A stretch of DNA of 11,003 nucleotides from Chloroflexota bacterium (GTDB lineage: Bacteria > Chloroflexota > UBA6077): assembly GCA_021788565.1 (NCBI GenBank), contig JAJYKO010000104.1, positions 1 through 11,003 on the forward strand, given 5' to 3'. Position numbers and translations under genes: made by a program. Shown in pieces: positions 1-6,144 of this stretch. The notes under the pieces were generated by a model. That model worked only from the letters and a program-made list of their open reading frames with translations, was not told where the DNA came from and made no database searches. Numbering within the stretch: position 1 is the first letter of the stretch; each line of letters begins with the position of its first letter.

Positions 1-1
1 G

Positions 2-97
2 AGCGGGTCTCGCTCGCGATACGGCCGCAAGATGGAGAAGAACAGGTTCGGTGGCGGGGCATACCTGGGCCTCGTTGCTTCGTACTTGCGGGAGTGA
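2..97 (+). CDS. C-terminal end of an unidentified upstream protein (partial)
   Basis: A reading frame is open from the left edge and ends at a TGA at 95-97, giving 31 residues that finish in ...LGLVASYLRE. The fragment contains a short basic stretch (SRYGRKMEKNR) followed by a Gly-rich and then hydrophobic segment. The stop lies 6 bases before the ATG of the acyltransferase gene, and the last codons (GCGGGAG) supply that gene's likely ribosome binding site. This spacing is typical of a translationally coupled gene pair and is the main reason to believe the frame is real. The fragment is too short to name a family. It could equally be chance open frame, which is common in GC-rich DNA. Confidence 0.55.
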   Translation, partial: SGSRSRYGRKMEKNRFGGGAYLGLVASYLRE

Positions 98-103
98 ACT
101 GGA

Positions 104-1393
104 ATGTCCGACTCACGGTGGAGGCGCGTAGCAGGAAGAGGGCTGGGAGCCCTTCTCGATCTAGGGTGTCGCACTCGTTACAACCTCGAGGTTCGCGGCA
201 TCGACAACTTCACTCGGTCCCCGTCCACCCTGGTGGTGTTCAACCACCGCAGAGATGCCGACTCGCCGATCATCGGCAACGTACTTTTCGGCCAGGGCAG
301 GCGGCCGGTCCTCGATCGGATGCCTATCTTCATCGCTAGAGAGGATCTGTTCCGACGGGGTTTCCTCGCGGACTACTTGAAGAGCTGGCCCCCCGCGGCT
401 CGGAAGCTTCTGTCTTCCCTCAGCCTGCGGCCGTTTCTGTGGGCCTTGCACGCCTATCCGCTGCGGAGGATAGCGGAGAGGACGCTGGGCGAAGTGCTCC
501 AGGACATCCTGTGGGTTTTTGGCGACCTCCCACTAGACGAGGTGCTCAAGGCCGACTGGATCGAGCGATTCGAGCAACTGGCGCGGCCTGAGGACCGGCC
601 GCTACGTCTGGGGTCCATCCTCAGCGGAGATCGCTTCAGGCCCCTGCTCAGACAAGGCTACGGGCTAACAAAGCTCACAAGGGCCAGATTCAGGGCATGC
701 AAGCCATACGAGCGGGCGACCATCGAGTCCCAGCTGCAGGTCTTCATCGATCTGTTGGAACAGGGCGAGACCCTTCAGCTAGCCCCCGAAGGAGCTGTCT
801 CCAAAGACGGTGCCTTCGCTCGCATCCGAGCGGGGTTGCACGTTCTCCTCAACCGGCCTCGCGCCCTGGTGAGGGTTCTGCCGGTTGGGATTACCTACGA
901 TTTCATGACGGCCGGGCGCCAGATGGTCTTCGTGAACGTTGGGCCGGAGATGACGGATCTGAGGACACTCAGGCCCGCCGATGCATCTGCCCGCGTGGAA
1001 GAGGCGATCCTGGCCGAGTCGACGATAACGGCCAGCCAGCTGGCCAGCCAGCTACTTATGGAGATTCGCTCGCGGGGAGGCGGCGTGTTGGGCTGGAGCC
1101 AGCTCGTCGACTATGTGGCAGACGAGGCGAAGCGCTGGTCTAAAGCCGGTCTCTTCGTCGATCCCAGGCTTCTGAACAGTGGCGACCTGGATCATCGAAT
1201 GGACGAATACATCGACTACTGCTGCGGCTCCGGCGAGCTACTCCCGCAGGGCGACGGCCTGTACCGAGTGCCGGTTCCTGGCCGCAGCGCGCCGCCCGCG
1301 TGGGCCAAGCCGGAGGGAGCTATCAGCTACACGAACAACGAGCTGGCTTCAGTCAGTCGTGCACATCTGGGCGATTCTGCAGCTAGATACTGA
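104..1393 (+). CDS. PlsC/PlsB-like phospholipid acyltransferase family protein, divergent
   Basis: The 429-residue product carries the two hallmarks of glycerolipid acyltransferases. An HX4D block (N47-H48-R-R-D-A-D53) follows a hydrophobic strand (LVVF), and a PEG block (A227-P-E-G230) is followed by a Gly/Arg-containing stretch, ARIRAGLHVLL. In this family the His/Asp pair activates the acyl acceptor hydroxyl and the PEG region binds phosphate. About 175 residues separate the blocks, far more than in ordinary 1-acylglycerol-3-phosphate acyltransferases. Another 200 residues follow the PEG block, so the architecture leans towards PlsB-like or uncharacterised enzymes. The start is supported by GGGAG at 90-94, nine bases upstream. 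The gene ends in tandem in-frame stops, TGA TAA. It precedes the hopanoid operon by 116 bases, so a role in hopanoid or membrane-lipid acylation is possible but is inference. The acyl donor and acceptor cannot be read from sequence. Confidence 0.8.
   Translation: MSDSRWRRVAGRGLGALLDLGCRTRYNLEVRGIDNFTRSPSTLVVFNHRRDADSPIIGNVLFGQGRRPVLDRMPIFIAREDLFRRGFLADYLKSWPPAARKLLSSLSLRPFLWALHAYPLRRIAERTLGEVLQDILWVFGDLPLDEVLKADWIERFEQLARPEDRPLRLGSILSGDRFRPLLRQGYGLTKLTRARFRACKPYERATIESQLQVFIDLLEQGETLQLAPEGAVSKDGAFARIRAGLHVLLNRPRALVRVLPVGITYDFMTAGRQMVFVNVGPEMTDLRTLRPADASARVEEAILAESTITASQLASQLLMEIRSRGGGVLGWSQLVDYVADEAKRWSKAGLFVDPRLLNSGDLDHRMDEYIDYCCGSGELLPQGDGLYRVPVPGRSAPPAWAKPEGAISYTNNELASVSRAHLGDSAARY
1030..1053 (+). 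repeat. Perfect 12-bp tandem duplication inside the acyltransferase gene
   Basis: The unit GGCCAGCCAGCT occurs twice head to tail. It is in frame with the gene and encodes ASQL-ASQL in a predicted helical region near residues 310-317. Because the unit is 12 bp, gain or loss of a copy keeps the reading frame. Confidence 0.9.
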
Positions 1394-1509
1394 TAAAGCG
1401 ACCAAACCCGCGGGGTCTCCTGAGACCAGTCACGCCGGTATAGCACCGCGAGCCAAAGCCCCCGCGGGGTTCACCTTGAACTTGGGTTAGGAAGCGGGGC
1501 CAGGCAATC
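1394..1509 (+). promoter_or_regulatory. Dyad-rich leader/intergenic region upstream of dxs
   Basis: This gap holds several complementary segments. GGTCTC-CT-GAGACC lies at 1414-1427 (6-bp stem). GTTCA-CCT-TGAAC lies at 1469-1481 (5-bp stem, 3-base loop). CCCGCGGGG at 1407-1415 can pair with CCCCGCGGG at 1460-1468 (9 bp), enclosing the first hairpin. The 10-mer CCCGCGGGGT occurs at 1407-1416 and again at 1461-1470. No run of T follows any stem, so this does not look like an intrinsic terminator. No convincing -35/-10 pair was recognised. The position just before the first gene of the hopanoid operon makes a structured 5' leader or protein-binding site plausible, but function is inference. Confidence 0.4.
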
Positions 1510-3408
1510 ATGTTGGAACGTATCGACACCCCTGCTCAGCTTGAGCAGCTCACCTACCAGGAACTTAACCAACTCGCGACGGATTTGCGAAGGGAACTGA
1601 TTGGCAGGGTACCCGAGAATGGCGGCCACCTGGCGTCCAACCTCGGTGTGGTGGAATTGACCATCGCACTCCATAGGATCTTCCAGACCCCGCGCGACAA
1701 GATCGTCTGGGATGTGGGACACCAGAGCTACGTGCACAAGCTGCTGACGGGCCGGAGGGGCCGGTTTTCCACCATCCGCCAGTATGGAGGACTGTCTGGG
1801 TTTCCCGACCCGAAAGAGAGCCCGCACGACGCCTTTGGCGCGGGACACGCTTCGACCTCGATCTCAGCTGCTCTTGGAATGGCCCTCGCCCGTGACCTCG
1901 CTGGGAAGAGTCATCACGTCGTGGCCGTTATCGGCGATGGGTCGTTTGGGGGAGGGATGGCCTTCGAGGCCCTCAACCATGCGGGCCATCTCGGCACCAG
2001 GCTGATTGTTGTGCTCAACGACAACGGTATGTCCATCTCTCCCAGCGTAGGGGCTCTGTCCAGGCTGCTCAACGTCGTCCGGCTCGATTCGAGATACGAG
2101 CTTGCCAAGACTGGAACCAAAATGGCGGTGACCGGATTGCCGTTCGGCGGGACTGCCTGGGCGTTCAGCAAGTCGATCAAAAGCGGCATCAAGAGGGCGC
2201 TGATACCCGGTTCCTTCTGGGAGGAGTTGGGGTTCGTCTACGTGGGTCCGGTGGACGGCCACGACCTTCGGGAGTTGGAGTCGGCGCTTGGCAGGGCACG
2301 CGACCACGAGACGAAGCCGGTGCTCGTGCACGTACTTACCCGAAAAGGTAAGGGCTATCCCCCTGCTGAGGCCGATGCCACGAAGTACCACGGGCTGTCA
2401 CCCAAGGCGGCCGGCAAGGCCGGGTCACAGGCGCCTTCTTACAGCGAGGTTTTCGGCCGTGCAGTCTTTCGGCTGATGCGTGAGGATCCCCGGGTGGTGG
2501 CCATTACGGCCGCCATGCTGGATGGTACAGGCCTCAACGTTGCCGCCAATAAGTTCCCGCACCGAGTCTTCGACGTTGGCATCTGCGAGCAACACGCGGT
2601 CACGATGGCGGCCGGCCTGGCCACCCAGGGGTTCGTTCCCATCGTGGCCGTTTACTCGACCTTCCTACAACGCGCATACGACCAGATCGTCCACGACGTC
2701 TGCATACCGGCCCTGCCGGTCGTCTTTGCCATAGATCGAGCCGGCATCGTCGGCGACGACGGCAAGACGCATCACGGGGCCTTCGACATCTCTTACCTCC
2801 GTAGCGTCCCCAACATGGTTGTGGCAGCCCCGAAGGATGAGAACGAGCTTCGGCAACTGCTCTTCACGGCGGTCAACGCGGGTAGACCCATGGCTATCCG
2901 ATACCCGCGGGGTCACGGAGAGGGAGTGCCCCTCGATCATGCGCTGGGGCAGCTGCCTATCGGTCGGGGAGAGGTGCTGCGAATAGGGCGGGACGTTGCG
3001 CTTCTAGCGCTCGGCTCGACTGTGCGCACGGCCCTTGAGGCGGCGGAGATGTTGGCGGAGGAGGGGATCGAATGTACCGTAGCCAACGCTCGCTTCGCGA
3101 AGCCTCTAGATACTGACCTGATACTGGATCTTAGTCGAAGAACAGGAAGAATCGTCACCGTTGAGGAAAACACGATGGAGGGCGGGTTCGGCGAGGGCGT
3201 CATACGGGTGTTGGCTGGCGCAGGTTCTGGCGACACCAGGGTCGAGTGCATAGGGCTTCCAGATAGGTTCGTCGAGCACGGTCCCCAGGACATTCTCAGG
3301 GCCGACTCAGGGCTTGATGCTGCCGGAATAGCGCGCAGGGTCAGGGTCCTCTTCGCGGAGTCCCGCGGCGCCGTCGGTAATGTGCGGCGGGAAGGAGCCG
3401 CAAGATGA
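1510..3408 (+). CDS. dxs: 1-deoxy-D-xylulose-5-phosphate synthase (DXS)
   Basis: DXS condenses pyruvate and glyceraldehyde 3-phosphate to 1-deoxy-D-xylulose 5-phosphate, the thiamine-diphosphate-dependent entry step of the cytosolic MEP isoprenoid pathway. The 632-residue length is normal. The N-terminal thiamine domain (about 1-300) shows GGHLASNLG around His40, DVGHQSYVHKLLTGR at 68-82, the metal/diphosphate motif GDGS at 142-145 and LNDNGMSIS. The pyrimidine-binding domain (about 310-480) contains DVGICEQHAVTMAAGLA with the expected catalytic Glu at position 360, then DRAGIVGDDGKTHHG. The C-terminal transketolase domain (about 485-620) contains VEENTMEGGFG. The ATG follows a weak CCAGG six bases upstream. 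The stop overlaps the hpnH start in ATGA, so the two are translationally coupled. Placing dxs first suggests the operon couples precursor supply to hopanoid synthesis. Confidence 0.98.
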   Translation: MLERIDTPAQLEQLTYQELNQLATDLRRELIGRVPENGGHLASNLGVVELTIALHRIFQTPRDKIVWDVGHQSYVHKLLTGRRGRFSTIRQYGGLSGFPDPKESPHDAFGAGHASTSISAALGMALARDLAGKSHHVVAVIGDGSFGGGMAFEALNHAGHLGTRLIVVLNDNGMSISPSVGALSRLLNVVRLDSRYELAKTGTKMAVTGLPFGGTAWAFSKSIKSGIKRALIPGSFWEELGFVYVGPVDGHDLRELESALGRARDHETKPVLVHVLTRKGKGYPPAEADATKYHGLSPKAAGKAGSQAPSYSEVFGRAVFRLMREDPRVVAITAAMLDGTGLNVAANKFPHRVFDVGICEQHAVTMAAGLATQGFVPIVAVYSTFLQRAYDQIVHDVCIPALPVVFAIDRAGIVGDDGKTHHGAFDISYLRSVPNMVVAAPKDENELRQLLFTAVNAGRPMAIRYPRGHGEGVPLDHALGQLPIGRGEVLRIGRDVALLALGSTVRTALEAAEMLAEEGIECTVANARFAKPLDTDLILDLSRRTGRIVTVEENTMEGGFGEGVIRVLAGAGSGDTRVECIGLPDRFVEHGPQDILRADSGLDAAGIARRVRVLFAESRGAVGNVRREGAAR

Positions 3409-4406
3409 TCTTCCCATGGCAGCTCTCACTTTCCCTGGGCAGCTATGTGGCCGGCAACAAGCTGCGTGGCAGGAAGCGTTTCCCAATGGTTCTGATGCTG
3501 GAGCCCACATTCGCCTGCAACCTGAGCTGTGCGGGCTGCGGTCGCGTTCGGGAAGACGTTGACATAGCGCACCGTATGCTCTCTCTCGAAGAGTGCATGG
3601 CAGCAGTGGACGATTCCGGTGCCCCCGTGGTGAGCATAGCTGGCGGCGAGCCGCTACTCCATCCGCGGATCGATGCGATCGTCGAGGGGATCGTGCAAAG
3701 GAAACGCTTCATCTACCTGTGTACCAATGGGATCGCGATGGCCAGGTCCATCCAGAAGTTCGAGCCCAGTCCCTACTTCAGCTTCGTTTTTCACCTGGAC
3801 GGCCTGGCAGCGACGCACGACGGAATCGTGGGACGAAACGGCATCTTCCAGACGGCTATCGCCGGCATAAAGGCGGCCAAAGAAGCGGGATTCCAGGTTC
3901 GCACCAACACGACCCTGTTCAAGGGTGCTAAGCCCGAGGAGACACTGGAACTGTTCTCGCTCCTTTCCTCCCTTGGGGTGGACGGCATGATGATAGCTCC
4001 GGGCTTCAGCTACGAGGAGGTTGGAAACGACATTTTCCTCTCACGTGCAGAAGCCGTGGAGACCTTCCGGTCGATCTACGAGCCGCTCACCCGTTTTCGG
4101 CTTCACAACAGCCCGATGTACATCCAGTTCCTGACCGGCAGGCGAGAGCTACAGTGCACGCCCTGGAGCACGCCGACCAGAAACCCTAAGGGGTGGAAGA
4201 AGCCCTGTTATCTGCTGGCCGACGGCTACTGCGACTCATTCCGAGAGTTGATGGAGGAGACCCCATGGGAGCGCTACGGGGTTGGCCGCGACCCGCGTTG
4301 CGCGAACTGCATGGTCCACAGCGGCTTTGAGGCGAGCGCAATGGATGAGGCGGGGAAGAGCCTGCCCGACATGTGGCACATGGCTAGCTGGGCGCTCCTT
4401 TCGTAG
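3405..4406 (+). CDS. hpnH: Adenosyl-hopene transferase HpnH, radical SAM
   Basis: HpnH is the radical SAM enzyme that joins the 5'-deoxyadenosyl group of SAM to diploptene (hopene), giving adenosylhopane, the first step of side-chain extension. The 333-residue protein begins with the family-typical IFPWQLSLSLGSYVAGNKL. Its [4Fe-4S] cysteines are C38, C42 and C45 in EPTFACNLSCAGCGRV, and the SAM-binding GGEP motif is at 80-83. The C-terminal part holds the HpnH-type Cys-rich region: CTPWSTPTRNPKGWKKPCYL, then CANCMVHSGFEASAM. The start overlaps the dxs stop by four bases. A strong GGAAGGAG lies about seven bases upstream, which fixes the start. The next gene, hpnG, begins 12 bases after the stop and encodes the following enzyme of the pathway. 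The protein lacks a signal peptide and should act at the cytosolic face of the membrane. Confidence 0.97.
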   Translation: MIFPWQLSLSLGSYVAGNKLRGRKRFPMVLMLEPTFACNLSCAGCGRVREDVDIAHRMLSLEECMAAVDDSGAPVVSIAGGEPLLHPRIDAIVEGIVQRKRFIYLCTNGIAMARSIQKFEPSPYFSFVFHLDGLAATHDGIVGRNGIFQTAIAGIKAAKEAGFQVRTNTTLFKGAKPEETLELFSLLSSLGVDGMMIAPGFSYEEVGNDIFLSRAEAVETFRSIYEPLTRFRLHNSPMYIQFLTGRRELQCTPWSTPTRNPKGWKKPCYLLADGYCDSFRELMEETPWERYGVGRDPRCANCMVHSGFEASAMDEAGKSLPDMWHMASWALLS

Positions 4407-4418
4407 GGGAGATGAATC

Positions 4419-5153
4419 GTGTTGATCTTGCTGGGCGCCATGAGACAGGAGGTCGACGGGGTGAGGAGGCGGCTGGGGCTCACCCGCGGCTTCGATTGCG
4501 AGGGATGGCGCATTTTCGAGGGAGAGTACGAAGGTAGGGGGCTGGCGCTGGTGGAAACCGGGCCCGGCAGGTACAGGGCTGAGTCTGCCGCCGTATTCGC
4601 TCAGCTCCGGTACCCGGCCACTGCTCTCATCTCCTTCGGCTTCGCCGGCGGCCTGAATGACAACGTGCGGGCCGGCGACGTGGTTCTCTGCCAGGTGCTC
4701 CACGATGGCGCTGTTCGCGGAGAAGAAGCATCGCACCGTTCCGACGACAAACTGATCTCGCTGGCGATTGGAATTCCCCTGCGTAGTTCGAGCCGGGTCC
4801 TTCTTGGCAACAGCGTGACCGTGGAGAGAATGGTGACTGAGCCTCGCGACAAGCGAGCACTGGACGAGGCCTTCGGCGCCGACGTCGTGGACATGGAGGG
4901 CTACTGGATTGCCGACGCAGCGGTCGACGTGCCGTTCCTCGCGGTCCGCGCGATCTCCGATCCAGTGACACAGCAACTCCCTCCCTTCGATCGCTGGATC
5001 GATCCCGAGGAGGGATGGAACATCGGCCTCGCGGCGAGCCATTTCCTCATGCATCCGCTGGAGTTGGCGACCCTACCGACGCTGTACGCGAACGTGCAGA
5101 GGGCCGAGAGCAGTCTTGTCCAACTTATCGCCGAGATCATCCAAAGGTTGTGA
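4419..5153 (+). CDS. hpnG: Adenosylhopane nucleosidase/phosphorylase HpnG
   Basis: HpnG removes adenine from adenosylhopane, yielding ribosylhopane or its phosphate on the way to bacteriohopanetetrol. The 244-residue protein belongs to the purine nucleoside phosphorylase / MTA-SAH nucleosidase fold. It opens with LILLGAMRQEVDGV (the GAM.EE block), then ETGPGRYRAESAA, then the Gly-rich ISFGFAGGLNDNVRAGDVV. The ribose-binding D158-M159-E160 lies in VVDMEGYWIADAA, and D181 in AVRAISDPVTQ is the likely purine-N7 protonating Asp. The start codon is GTG, chosen because GGGGAG (4407-4412) lies six bases upstream and no ATG is placed better. The gene sits between hpnH and hpnA with gaps of 12 and 1 bases, which separates it from general MTA/SAH nucleosidases that share the fold. 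Whether it uses water or phosphate cannot be told here. Confidence 0.92.
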   Translation: MLILLGAMRQEVDGVRRRLGLTRGFDCEGWRIFEGEYEGRGLALVETGPGRYRAESAAVFAQLRYPATALISFGFAGGLNDNVRAGDVVLCQVLHDGAVRGEEASHRSDDKLISLAIGIPLRSSSRVLLGNSVTVERMVTEPRDKRALDEAFGADVVDMEGYWIADAAVDVPFLAVRAISDPVTQQLPPFDRWIDPEEGWNIGLAASHFLMHPLELATLPTLYANVQRAESSLVQLIAEIIQRL

Positions 5154-5154
5154 G

Positions 5155-6144
5155 ATGAGAGCACTCGTCACGGGCGCCACTGGCTTCATCGGCGGGAACC
5201 TGGCCGTCGAACTGCTGAACGACGGCTTTCAGGTCCGAGCCCTGGCCAGAGAGGGAAGCAACCGCAGGAACCTGCAGGGCCTGGACGTGGAAGTCGCCCT
5301 GGGGGACTTACGTGACGTTTCCTCGCTCGAGAAGGCCCTGGATGGCTGCGACGTCCTGTTCCACGTGGCTGCCAATTACGCGCTGTGGACCCCGGACCCG
5401 ATGCTCACGTACGACACGAACGTGAAGGGCACCGAGAACATCCTGGCCGCCGCCGTGGCGAAAGGGGTCGAGCGAGTGGTGTACACCAGTACCGAATCCA
5501 CCATAGGGATTAGCAGGCAGACGGGCCTTGGGACGGAAGACCTGGAGATGGAGTTAGGTCAGCTGGGTGGCCACTACAAGAGATCGAAACTGCTGGCGGA
5601 GCGGATCGCCCTGGGGTTCTGCCGGAAGGGGCTTCCGGTGGTTGTGGTCCACCCGACGGTTCCCGTGGGTCCGCGAGACGTGAAGCCGACCCCCACCGGC
5701 CAGATCATCGTGGATTTCTTGAATGGCAGGATGCCGGCCTACGTCAACACCGGGCTGAACGTTGTGGCTGTCGAGGACGTCGCTCGCGGGCACATATTGG
5801 CCCTGCGGAAAGGGAAGCCCGGGGAGCGATACATCCTGGGGAACCGAAACCTCACCCTGAGAGAGACGTTCGAGATCCTTGGCGGAATTTCCGGCATCAC
5901 GCCTCCGGGTTTCAGGATCCCGCTCTGGCTCGCTATGAGTGTGGCGCTTGTGGACGAGTTCGTCGTGGCCAGGATCACCGGTAAGCCGCCCCGAGTTCCC
6001 ATCGCTGGCGTTCAGGCGGCGCGAAAGTTCAGGCACTTCGACTGTTCCAAGGCGATCAAGCAGCTGGGGTTGCCCCAAACGCCGGTGGAAATTGCGCTAG
6101 ACAGGTCCGTGAGGTGGTTCAGAGAGAATGGATACGCTCGCTGA
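5155..6144 (+). CDS. hpnA: Hopanoid-associated NAD-dependent sugar epimerase/dehydrogenase HpnA
   Basis: The 329-residue protein is an extended short-chain dehydrogenase/reductase of the NAD-dependent epimerase type. The nucleotide-binding glycine motif GATGFIGG is at residues 7-14. The acidic GDLRD segment follows, and the catalytic YKRSK (Y141, K145) matches YxxxK. TSTEST occupies the usual Ser/Thr catalytic strand. Length and N-terminal wording (MRALVTGATGFIGGNLAVELL) fit the HpnA subfamily found in hopanoid clusters. Its exact substrate is not established in the family; a role in side-chain sugar chemistry is usually assumed. The ATG at 5155 starts one base after the hpnG stop and has AAAGG at 5143-5147. 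A longer in-frame start at 5116 would lie inside hpnG and is not favoured. The 3' end overlaps shc by 17 bases. Confidence 0.93.
   Translation: MRALVTGATGFIGGNLAVELLNDGFQVRALAREGSNRRNLQGLDVEVALGDLRDVSSLEKALDGCDVLFHVAANYALWTPDPMLTYDTNVKGTENILAAAVAKGVERVVYTSTESTIGISRQTGLGTEDLEMELGQLGGHYKRSKLLAERIALGFCRKGLPVVVVHPTVPVGPRDVKPTPTGQIIVDFLNGRMPAYVNTGLNVVAVEDVARGHILALRKGKPGERYILGNRNLTLRETFEILGGISGITPPGFRIPLWLAMSVALVDEFVVARITGKPPRVPIAGVQAARKFRHFDCSKAIKQLGLPQTPVEIALDRSVRWFRENGYAR

Noticed and set aside
1414..1500. Possible thiamine pyrophosphate (THI-box) riboswitch before the TPP-dependent dxs, because CTGAGA occurs at 1420-1425 and a TTGAACTTGG-like stretch follows.
   Set aside because: The core ACCTGATC and the helix expected between GGGG and CTGAGA are missing, and CTGAGA is simply one arm of a local hairpin. 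A covariance search would settle it.
1864..2391. Long minus-strand open frames opposite dxs, hpnG, shc and idi2, up to 300 residues.
   Set aside because: They lie antisense to well-conserved genes with clear motifs, give low-complexity Arg/Pro/Ser-rich translations and lack ribosome sites. They are GC-driven shadows.
2904..2913. Third copy of CCCGCGGGGT, inside dxs, as part of a dispersed repeat family.
   Set aside because: It encodes the conserved YPRG segment of DXS and is explained by codon use in GC-rich DNA.
5116..5154. Extended N-terminus of HpnA starting at 5116.
   Set aside because: The extra 13 residues lie within hpnG, and the glycine motif normally starts right after the Met at 5155, which has its own AAAGG site.
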